This document shows, piece by piece, positions 1 through 6,629 of a DNA stretch of 6,629 nt; position 1 is the first letter of the stretch, and each line of letters opens with the position of its first letter. The DNA lies in assembly GCA_020848055.1 (NCBI GenBank), contig JADLBB010000150.1, positions 1 through 6,629 of the forward strand. Reading direction: 5' to 3'. The DNA is from Chloroflexota bacterium (GTDB taxonomy: Bacteria > Chloroflexota > Limnocylindria > QHBO01). The notes beneath the pieces were generated by a model that searched no databases, had not been told where the DNA came from, and was given only the letters and a program-made list of their open reading frames with translations. A program made the position numbers and the translations under genes.

Positions 1-743
1 ACGCCGGTCAGGACCAGGATCGAGGCAAGCCCGGCCCGGTTGGCGGCGGCGATGTCGGCGTCGGGGTTATCCCCGATCACGACCGTCGAATCCGCGCCGA
101 TGCCGCTGGCCTCGACCACCGCGCTGAACATGGCCGGCGCCGGCTTGCCGATGACGTCGGGCGCCATCCCGGTGGCGGTCGCGATCGCGGCGACGATCGC
201 ACCCGCGCCCGGCAGGAAGCCGGCCTCGGTCGGATAGCGAGCGTCGGCGTTGGTGGCGATGAGCCTGGCCCCACCGGCCACCGCAGCCATCGCGACGGCC
301 AGGCGGGCATAGTCGATGTGCTGATCCAGGCCGACGATGACCGCATCGAACCCGGCGATCGGCGCTCCCGGCGCAACCGTTCCCGCGGCCCCGGACGCCA
401 TGGTGACCTCCAGCCCTGCCGCTGCCATCTCCTCGCGCATCCCATCGGCGCCGACGCCAAGCACCCGGTGCACGTGCGGAAGGTGTCGCCGCACATGTGC
501 GATGGTTGCCGTCGTTGACGTCACGATCTCGTCGGCCACCGTCTCGATTCCCATCGCCCCGAGGCGCTGCACGTAACCCGCCCGCGTGATGGTCGAATTG
601 TTGGTCGCAAATCGCACGGCCACGCCACGACCGTGCAGCCAGGCGACCAACTCACTCGCTCCCGGCACAGGCACGCGGCCGCGGTAGACCACCCCGTCGA
701 GGTCGAAGATGACCAGGCGCACACAATCTGGGATGTGGGTCAT
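1..743 (-). CDS. HAD-IIA family phosphatase (NagD / phosphoglycolate phosphatase-like), C-terminus cut by window edge
   Basis: Read on the minus strand from ATG at 743, 247 codons are visible with no stop before the left edge; family members are usually about 255-280 aa, so only the C-terminal tail is missing. Haloacid dehalogenase motifs appear in order. Motif I is FDLDGVVYRG, with nucleophile D14 and acid/base D16. Motif II is ATNNST around T47. A cap-domain stretch ATNADARYPTE lies at 163-173. Motif III Lys is K200 in GKPAP, and motif IV is GDNPDADI with D225 and D230 for Mg2+. The TNxD and GDNPxxD signatures are typical of subfamily IIA (NagD, 4-nitrophenylphosphatase, phosphoglycolate phosphatase). 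The enzyme should hydrolyse small cytoplasmic phosphate esters; the substrate cannot be told from sequence. No signal peptide is seen. It is transcribed divergently from the transporter operon. No Shine-Dalgarno precedes ATG 743; GTG at codon 8 is a weaker alternative start because it also lacks one. Confidence 0.93.
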   Translation of the reverse strand, partial: MTHIPDCVRLVIFDLDGVVYRGRVPVPGASELVAWLHGRGVAVRFATNNSTITRAGYVQRLGAMGIETVADEIVTSTTATIAHVRRHLPHVHRVLGVGADGMREEMAAAGLEVTMASGAAGTVAPGAPIAGFDAVIVGLDQHIDYARLAVAMAAVAGGARLIATNADARYPTEAGFLPGAGAIVAAIATATGMAPDVIGKPAPAMFSAVVEASGIGADSTVVIGDNPDADIAAANRAGLASILVLTG

Positions 744-755
744 GCCCGGATGATA
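744..755 (-). promoter_or_regulatory. Possible leaderless promoter (-10 element) of the HAD phosphatase gene
   Basis: On the minus strand TATCAT (755 to 750) lies six bases before ATG 743. This is the spacing expected if transcription starts at the A of the start codon. No purine-rich ribosome binding site lies in between (CCGGGC), which agrees with a leaderless mRNA, common in actinobacteria and related high-GC lineages. No recognisable -35 hexamer sits 16-18 bases upstream, so the call rests on one hexamer. Confidence 0.35.
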
Positions 756-795
756 CGGGGCGCATGGCAGCGCGGCGGCCCATGCCGAATGACCC

Positions 796-825
796 TTGAG
801 TCGGGGGAGACCAAGGCAGTATGAT
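796..825 (+). promoter_or_regulatory. Sigma70-type promoter of the BMP/nucleoside transporter operon
   Basis: TTGAGT (796-801, 4 of 6 to TTGACA) and TATGAT (820-825, 5 of 6 to TATAAT) are separated by 18 bases. Transcription would start near 831-833, leaving a leader of about 95 nt before ATG 928. It is the best match to a housekeeping promoter that I see in the divergent intergenic region and it faces the transporter genes. The start site itself is inferred. Confidence 0.6.
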
Positions 826-844
826 GCCGCAGATTCTGCGCCGG

Positions 845-916
845 ACCGTGACGGTACGAGCGCATTGGACCAACCGCCGCGAGCATCGCGGCACGAGCGC
901 ACCGGCGACCGGTGCG
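845..916 (+). promoter_or_regulatory. Structured 5' leader with two hairpin-ACGAGCGCA-hairpin units ending on the ribosome binding site
   Basis: Downstream of the predicted start site the leader contains, in order: hairpin ACCG/TGA/CGGT (845-855); ACGAGCGCA (856-864); a short TTGGACCAA inverted repeat (865-873); a perfect 7-bp hairpin GCCGCGA/GCA/TCGCGGC (876-892); ACGAGCGCA again (893-901); and a perfect 8-bp hairpin with arms 898-905 and 909-916 and loop CGA. The second ACGAGCGCA copy overlaps the left arm of the last hairpin. The last arm overlaps the first base of the GGAGGAG ribosome binding site. This arrangement could control translation of the binding protein, either as a cis-acting RNA or as a protein-binding site. 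It matches no riboswitch consensus that I know. Confidence 0.5.
853..905 (+). repeat. Imperfect 16-nt direct repeat in the leader (853-868 and 890-905)
   Basis: GGTACGAGCGCATTGG (853-868) and GGCACGAGCGCACCGG (890-905) match at 13 of 16 positions, start to start 37 bases apart, with a shared core ACGAGCGCA. All three differences are T versus C. Each differing base faces a complementary partner in the local inverted repeats: T855 with A845 versus C892 with G876, T865 with A873 versus C902 with G912, and T866 with A872 versus C903 with G911. Confidence 0.7.
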
Positions 917-922
917 GAGGAG
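916..922 (+). promoter_or_regulatory. Ribosome binding site of the BMP lipoprotein gene
   Basis: GGAGGAG lies five bases before ATG 928. It fixes the start there rather than at the in-frame TTG 796, which would add 44 non-conserved residues before the signal peptide and would begin inside the predicted -35 element. Confidence 0.85.
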
Positions 923-927
923 AACGC

Positions 928-2088
928 ATGCGCAAGCATCCCGGCGTCGCCTTCATGGCGATCCTGGCTGCCCTCACCCTGGTTCTGGCCGCGTGCCAGA
1001 GCAGCGGTCCCGACCTCGGCCTGTGCCGGCCGATCGGTGATGCCAAGGCACCCGAGACCCCCGCACCGACCGCTGCCGCACCCGGCAGCAGCGATCTGAA
1101 GATCGGCCTGGTGACCGACGTCGGCACCCTCGACGACCGCAACTTCAACCAGTACAGCTGGGAAGGCGCGCTGCGCGGGGCCGAGATCATCGGCGCAGCT
1201 GAGCCGTCGAACATCGTCACCACCGCGTCGAGCGACTACGCGGCCAACATCCAGTCGTTCGTCGACCAGGACTACAACATCATCGTGACCGTCGGCTTCG
1301 CGCTGGGCGAGGCCACGCTGGCCGCGGCGACGGCCAACCCGGACGTGCATTTCATCGGCGTGGACCAGTTCCAGGCCGGTGACGACTTCCTCGCCGGTGC
1401 CGGCCTGGCCAACTACGAGAGCCTGATCTTCTCCGAGGCGCAGGCGGGCTACCTGGCCGGCATCGTCGCCGCCAGCCTCAGCAAGTCCGGCGAGGTCGCC
1501 GCCATCGGCGGCTCGGGAACCATCCCGCCGGTCGTCAACTACGCCCGTGGCTACGAGAACGGTGCCAAGAGCGTCAACCCCGATGTCAAGGTGCACATCA
1601 AGTACATCAGCGACGACCTCGGCGTGGCCTTCAACGATCCGACCACCGGCAAGAGCTTCACGGACCAGTTCCGCCAGCAGAACGCCAAGGTCGACGTGAT
1701 CTTCCAGGTCGCCGGCAAGACCGGAAACGGCGTGCTTCAGTCCGTCGAGGAGGGCAAGATCTACGGGATCGGCGTCGACGTTGACCAGTGGGCCTCGACC
1801 CCCGAGAGTGCCGAGTGCATCGTGACCAGCGCCGAGAAGAAGCTCACCCTGGCGGTGTCCGATGGCATCGCAGCGGTGGGCGGCGGGTCGCCGCGCGCCG
1901 GCAACGTGTCGTACAGCGCCACCAACGACGGCATCGGACTGGCTCCGTTCTACCAGTTCGCGGACCTGATCACCGACGACATCCAGTCGAAGATCGATGC
2001 CGCGTTCGACGGAATGGCCGCTGGCTCGGTTGACCCGTGCAAGCCGTCAGGCCTGTGCTACGCGGGAACCGCCGATCCGGGAACCTGA
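928..2088 (+). CDS. nupN: BMP family (PnrA/NupN-like) substrate-binding lipoprotein of a nucleoside ABC importer
   Basis: A 386-aa extracytoplasmic solute-binding lipoprotein. It has a lipoprotein signal peptide: MRK, a hydrophobic stretch at 7-22, then lipobox LAAC with the lipidated Cys at 23. A Pro/Ala-rich tether follows (about 24-55), then a BMP domain (about 57-365). Family landmarks are LDDRNFNQYSWEG (68-80, the DKSFNQ block), IIVTVGFALGEAT (118-130), AQAGYLAGIVAA (171-182), AGKTGNGVLQ (262-271), GIGVDVDQW (280-288) and CIVTSAEKKLT (297-307). The best-studied relatives, Treponema PnrA and Bacillus NupN, bind nucleosides. The aspartates of GVDVDQ and the lysines of SAEKKL lie in the regions expected to shape the ligand pocket, by homology rather than proof. 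It is first in the operon and separated from the ATPase gene by a strong hairpin, which suits the excess of binding protein usually needed. C33, C297, C371 and C377 are non-lipid cysteines. The symbol is by family; the exact ligand is uncertain. Confidence 0.95.
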   Translation: MRKHPGVAFMAILAALTLVLAACQSSGPDLGLCRPIGDAKAPETPAPTAAAPGSSDLKIGLVTDVGTLDDRNFNQYSWEGALRGAEIIGAAEPSNIVTTASSDYAANIQSFVDQDYNIIVTVGFALGEATLAAATANPDVHFIGVDQFQAGDDFLAGAGLANYESLIFSEAQAGYLAGIVAASLSKSGEVAAIGGSGTIPPVVNYARGYENGAKSVNPDVKVHIKYISDDLGVAFNDPTTGKSFTDQFRQQNAKVDVIFQVAGKTGNGVLQSVEEGKIYGIGVDVDQWASTPESAECIVTSAEKKLTLAVSDGIAAVGGGSPRAGNVSYSATNDGIGLAPFYQFADLITDDIQSKIDAAFDGMAAGSVDPCKPSGLCYAGTADPGT

Positions 2089-2116
2089 TCGACTCACCTG
2101 AGCAGATCGACATGAG

Positions 2117-2149
2117 CGGGCGGGCCGATCCGATGGATTGGCCCGCCCG
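2117..2149 (+). terminator. Strong intercistronic hairpin without U-tract (partial terminator or mRNA-stabilising element)
   Basis: The arms 2117-2131 and 2135-2149 form a 15-bp stem with loop GAT and one G-T wobble (2127 with 2139). That wobble is stable in plus-strand RNA but would be an A-C mismatch in minus-strand RNA, so the structure is made for the sense transcript. The bases after it (2150-2160) hold no run of T, so a canonical intrinsic terminator is not supported. It lies 28 bases after the BMP stop and 21 bases before the ATPase start. No convincing second promoter follows, so it probably protects the 3' end of the upstream message or causes partial read-through, lowering expression of ATPase and permeases relative to the binding protein. 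Confidence 0.6.
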
Positions 2150-2170
2150 TCGCGTCTTGAGCCAAGGCCC

Positions 2171-3753
<1,583 letters not shown>

Positions 3754-3757
<4 letters not shown>

Positions 3758-4926
3758 CCGACGCCACGGCTCCCGAGACCGATCGGAGCACCCCACCGGC
3801 GGCCACGCGCGGACGCGGCGGAGAGATCCTGGACCTCGTTCTGCTGCCGAGCGCCGCAATCCTGCTGGCGTTGGTGGTCGGGGCGGTGATCATGATCCTG
3901 TCCTCTCCGCTCACGCGCGGAGGCTTCAACCTGGCGCTGCCATGGACGGCGTACGTCGCGCTGGTCCAGGGCTCGTTCGGCTCGTTCGACGCCATCGTCA
4001 GCACGATGTCGGCGGCCACGCCACTCGTGCTGGCCGGGCTCGCCGTCGGCATCGGCTTCAAGGCCGGCGTCTTCAACATCGGCGCCCAGGGCCAGTTCCT
4101 CATGGCCGGGCTGGCGGCGGCGGCCATGGGAGTGGCAACCGCGGGACTGCCACCGGTCGCGGCCATCCCGCTCGCGGTCGGGGCCGGGCTGCTGGCCGGG
4201 GCAGCGTATGGGTTCGTGCCCGGCTTCCTGAAGGCGACCACCGGCGCCCACGAAGTCGTCACCACCATCATGCTCAACTACGTGGCGATCCAGTTCCTGG
4301 CCTGGGCGGTGTCGGGACCATTGCGGGGTGAGAACGTCACCTTCGCGCGCACCGAAACGATCACCACGGCCGTGCTGCCGGTCCTGTTCGGCCGCGACGG
4401 GCACCTTGGCATCGCGTTCGCGGCAATCGCCGTGCCGCTGTTGGCCTGGCTGCTCTTCCGAAGCACGCTCGGATTCGAGATTCGTACCGTCGGTGCCAAT
4501 CCGCATGCCGCCCGCTACGCGGGCATGCGACCCCGCGCGATCCTGATCCTGACCATGTCGCTGAGCGGCATGCTCGCCGGCCTGGCCGGCGTCGCCGAGA
4601 TCCTCGGCAAGGTGCACCACATCCCGGCCGCCTATTCGACCACCGTCGGGTTCGACGCCATCGCGGTGGCGTTGCTGGGACGATCACACCCGGTCGGGAT
4701 CCTGTTCGCCGGCATCCTGTTCGGTGCCATGCGCGCCGGATCGGGACTGATGCAGATCCAGGCCGGCATCCCGGTCCAGATGATCAACGTGCTGCAGGCG
4801 GTGATCCTGTTCTTCCTGGCCGCCGACCTGATCGTGCGTGCCGTGTTCCGCCTTCGCAGCAGCGGCGAATCGGCAAGCGAGCTGCAGACGATCTCCGCCT
4901 CCTACGGCGGCGGGGGAACCGCGTAG
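3754..4926 (+). CDS. nupP: ABC transporter permease, branched-chain/BMP-associated type (NupP/YufP-like)
   Basis: A 390-aa integral inner-membrane protein of the BPD_transp_2 permease family, one half of the translocation channel. About nine hydrophobic segments can be marked, near residues 29-50, 88-104, 113-130, 134-156, 166-186, 216-235, 262-285, 300-328 and 341-364. Family signatures are FNIGAQGQF (107-115), TGAHEVVTTIMLNY (163-176), and the cytoplasmic segment GFEIRTVGANPHAARYAG (240-257), the expected contact with the ATPase. The first 25 residues are polar, Pro/Thr-rich and probably cytoplasmic; the Gly/Ser-rich tail after 365 is also soluble. Start GTG 3754 overlaps the ATPase stop by 4 nt and has a good ribosome binding site. 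The stop TAG is directly followed by the ATG of the second permease. Gene order ATPase-permease-permease matches the NupOPQ cassette; the symbol is by family and order. Confidence 0.94.
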
Positions 4927-6039
4927 ATGGAATTCCTGTACGACCTGCCGGCCATCGGCTACGTCTTCCAGTTCATCGGCTGGCTGATCGGTGTGCTGCC
5001 GATCATCGCCCCGACCATCGTGGCTGCCGCCGTCCCGATCGGTTTCGGCGCTCTGTGCGGCTTCATGAACGAGCGCTCCGGGGTGATCAACATCGGCATC
5101 GAGGGCATGATGCTGACCGCGGCCTTCGTTGCCTGGTGGACCGCTTCCCTCTCGGCGCAGCTGGTCCCGAGCACCGCGTTCGGACCGTTCGGGATGTCGC
5201 TGCCGCTGCTCATCGGCCTTGCCGCCGCCATCGGTGCAGCCATGCTGGTCAGCCTGGTCCACGCCTGGCTATCGATCACCGTCCGAGCCGACCAGATCAT
5301 CTCGGGCACGATCATCAACATCTTCGCGGTCGGCATCACCGGCTACCTGAACCTGCTCATCAGCCAGACGGCGCCACCATCGGCGGGCCAGTTCCGCGGA
5401 CTCGGCCTGCCGTCGGCACTGACGGACCTGCCGCTCGTGGGCTGGCTCATCGACGCGTTCCTGGACCAGGGCCCGATCGGCCTCGGGCTGATCATCGGCA
5501 TCGTGGTCATGCAGATCCTCCTGTTCCGCTCACGCTGGGGCCTGCGCACGCGGGCGGTCGGAGAACATCCCGAGGCGGCTGAGACCGTGGGCATCGACGT
5601 CATCGCCATGCGCTACCGGAACGTGATCATCGGCGGCGTCTTCGCGGGCCTGGCGGGAGCGTACCTGACGATCGAGTTCGGGAACTCGTTCCAGGGCGAG
5701 ATGACCAACGGCCGTGGCTTTATCGCACTCGCCGCGCTGATCTTCGGGCGTTGGACCCCGCTCGGGCTGATGGGCGCCTCCCTGCTCTTCACCGCGTCGG
5801 AGGGCATCCAGCGCGCCGTGCGCTTCGGGCCGCCCGAAGGTCCGCTGGGCGACTTCCTGTCGGCCATCCCGACCCAGTTCTACGGCGCGCTGCCGTACTT
5901 GATCACGATCATCGTCCTCGCCGGCGTGGTGGGCCGCTCGATCGGTCCGGCCGCGGTAGGCCAACCGTACGTCCGGGAGAAGCGCGAACGCCGCCGCACC
6001 ACGGTGCCTGCTCAGCCGGCGGAGACTGGCGCCGCCTAG
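4927..6039 (+). CDS. nupQ: ABC transporter permease, second subunit (NupQ/YufQ-like)
   Basis: A 370-aa inner-membrane permease of the BPD_transp_2 family and partner of the preceding subunit. Hydrophobic segments lie near residues 11-45, 55-75, 91-115, 124-146, 183-200, 230-250, 263-290 and 318-337. Signatures are NERSGVINIGIEGMMLTAAF (48-67), RADQIISGTIINI (120-132), the putative ATPase-contact segment WGLRTRAVGEHPEAAETVG (204-222) and ALIFGRWTPLG (270-280). A short cytoplasmic tail rich in Arg/Lys (349-358) follows the last helix. ATG directly follows the upstream TAG with no gap, and only a G-rich stretch (about 4909-4916) can serve as ribosome binding site, so it is probably translated by re-initiation from the first permease, which would keep the two subunits equimolar. 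Its stop codon overlaps that of the convergent metallophosphoesterase gene. Confidence 0.94.
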   Translation: MEFLYDLPAIGYVFQFIGWLIGVLPIIAPTIVAAAVPIGFGALCGFMNERSGVINIGIEGMMLTAAFVAWWTASLSAQLVPSTAFGPFGMSLPLLIGLAAAIGAAMLVSLVHAWLSITVRADQIISGTIINIFAVGITGYLNLLISQTAPPSAGQFRGLGLPSALTDLPLVGWLIDAFLDQGPIGLGLIIGIVVMQILLFRSRWGLRTRAVGEHPEAAETVGIDVIAMRYRNVIIGGVFAGLAGAYLTIEFGNSFQGEMTNGRGFIALAALIFGRWTPLGLMGASLLFTASEGIQRAVRFGPPEGPLGDFLSAIPTQFYGALPYLITIIVLAGVVGRSIGPAAVGQPYVREKRERRRTTVPAQPAETGAA

Positions 6040-6629
6040 TCGAGTTCCAGCGAGCTTCTCGGCGCCAGGTGGGGATGCGTGGCCGGCCGCACGCGCAGCA
6101 GGTCGATCGAACGGCCGATGGCCGCCATGTCCCGCACCACGCCGGCGTGGTCGTAGTCGACCGAGCGAAAGCCGACCGCGATGTCGGGATCGCCGAGGTA
6201 CACCACCGCGTACCGCGCGCGCGAGTCGCCCTCCGTTCCGCAACCGACCGATCCGGCGGCGACGAAATGCGCATGCCCCACGGCGCGGTGGAACGTCTCG
6301 TGCGTGTGCCCGAAGCAGAACAGGTCATCGGCCTCGTCGCTCGCGATCCGCGCCAGGACCCGTGACGGGCGCTCCGACCACAGGTAGTCGCTGGCGCGCA
6401 GCGGCGAGCCGTGGAACAGGAAGACCGACCTTCCCGCCAGCGTCATCCTCAACGTCGGCGGCAGCTGCCGCAGCCAGGCCTTGTGATCCTCGGACAGTGT
6501 GGCCGACGTCCAGGCCATGGACGCGTTGCCCTCCTCCTCGGCATCGGCACCGGCCCATGCCGCCCCGGTCTGTTCGCGGTCCATGCCCACCGCCTCGTCC
6601 CAATTGCCCTGCACGACCGGGATGTCGCG
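6036..6629 (-). CDS. Calcineurin-like metallophosphoesterase family protein, N-terminus cut by window edge
   Basis: Minus-strand frame open from the right edge to TAG at 6038-6036, with 197 codons visible; relatives are usually about 240-260 aa, so roughly 45-60 N-terminal residues, including the expected DxH and GD metal motifs, lie outside. What remains shows the downstream motifs of the fold: PVVQGNWD (visible residues 4-11, the GNHD block with Trp in the third place), FLFHGSP (70-76, metal-ligand His73), and FCFGHTHETF (104-113, GHTH). AAGSVGCGTEGD follows, corresponding to the NPGSVG loop. Such proteins are cytoplasmic, use two divalent metals, and hydrolyse phosphomono- or diesters; the substrate is not predictable here. 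No internal start was chosen, because the GNWD block shows the gene begins further right. Its C-terminus is convergent with, and overlaps by 4 nt, the second permease gene. Confidence 0.9.
   Translation of the reverse strand, partial: RDIPVVQGNWDEAVGMDREQTGAAWAGADAEEEGNASMAWTSATLSEDHKAWLRQLPPTLRMTLAGRSVFLFHGSPLRASDYLWSERPSRVLARIASDEADDLFCFGHTHETFHRAVGHAHFVAAGSVGCGTEGDSRARYAVVYLGDPDIAVGFRSVDYDHAGVVRDMAAIGRSIDLLRVRPATHPHLAPRSSLELD

Noticed and set aside
845..916. Known riboswitch in the leader (purine, or guanidine-II/mini-ykkC because of two ACGA motifs)
   Set aside because: No purine-aptamer three-way junction core is present. In guanidine-II RNAs the ACGR sequence forms the loops of two stable hairpins, but here the ACGA lies between hairpins, and forming it as a loop gives at most two base pairs.
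796..927. Upstream in-frame TTG start for the BMP gene, adding 44 residues
   Set aside because: It would place a non-conserved Arg/Asp-rich stretch before the lipoprotein signal peptide and begin within the predicted -35 element, whereas ATG 928 has an excellent ribosome binding site and gives a classic signal peptide.
652..1596. Minus-strand open frame of 314 codons spanning the divergent intergenic region and BMP gene
   Set aside because: It overlaps the HAD start, the promoter region and a clear lipoprotein gene, and has no recognisable domain.
2087..2110. Short direct repeat GATCGAC (2087-2093 and 2104-2110) after the BMP stop
   Set aside because: Seven bases in GC-rich DNA, not linked to any structure or promoter; chance is the simplest explanation.
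2138..2170. Upstream TTG start for the ATPase gene
   Set aside because: It lies in the right arm of the intercistronic hairpin with no ribosome binding site; GTG 2171 is enough to cover the whole first domain.
6018..6061. Possible bidirectional terminator hairpins at the convergent junction (GGCGG/CCGCC at 6018-6036, CGAG/CTCG at 6051-6061)
   Set aside because: Stems are only 4-5 bp, one with a 9-nt loop, they lie within coding sequence and lack a T-run.

Overview
The window is high in G+C (roughly two-thirds by eye), with strong G/C bias at third codon positions and GTG as well as ATG starts. The binding protein has a classic lipobox and there is no sign of eukaryotic or phage DNA. This fits a high-GC free-living bacterium such as an actinobacterium or an environmental Chloroflexota lineage; the sequence alone does not decide which. 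No mobile element, CRISPR array, tRNA or rRNA is visible.

Layout: (1) 1-743, minus strand, a HAD subfamily IIA sugar/nucleotide phosphatase (NagD-like) whose C-terminus runs off the left edge. (2) 744-927, a divergent intergenic region with a good sigma70-type promoter facing right (796-825), then a structured leader of about 95 nt, and a possible leaderless promoter facing left. (3) 928-6039, plus strand, a four-gene ABC importer cassette: BMP-family (PnrA/NupN-like) lipoprotein, double-domain ATPase (NupO-like), and two inner-membrane permeases (NupP-like and NupQ-like). A strong 15-bp hairpin separates the binding-protein gene from the ATPase gene. The last three genes are translationally coupled (4-nt overlap, then 0-nt gap). 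(4) 6036-6629, minus strand, a calcineurin-like metallophosphoesterase whose N-terminus runs off the right edge. It converges on the last permease gene, and the two stop codons overlap within one CTAG.

How the genes work together: the lipoprotein captures a solute outside the membrane, most likely a purine or other nucleoside by family precedent. The two permeases form the channel, and the single ATPase chain, with one intact and one degenerate ATP site, powers import. The flanking phosphatases are transcribed separately; any metabolic link to nucleosides is only a guess.

The protein content is a known type of system, and I do not see a novel protein machine. The most interesting unexplained signal is non-coding: the leader of the binding-protein gene carries two copies of ACGAGCGCA, each following a hairpin and preceding another, with differences between the copies that preserve base pairing. 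The last hairpin ends on the ribosome binding site.
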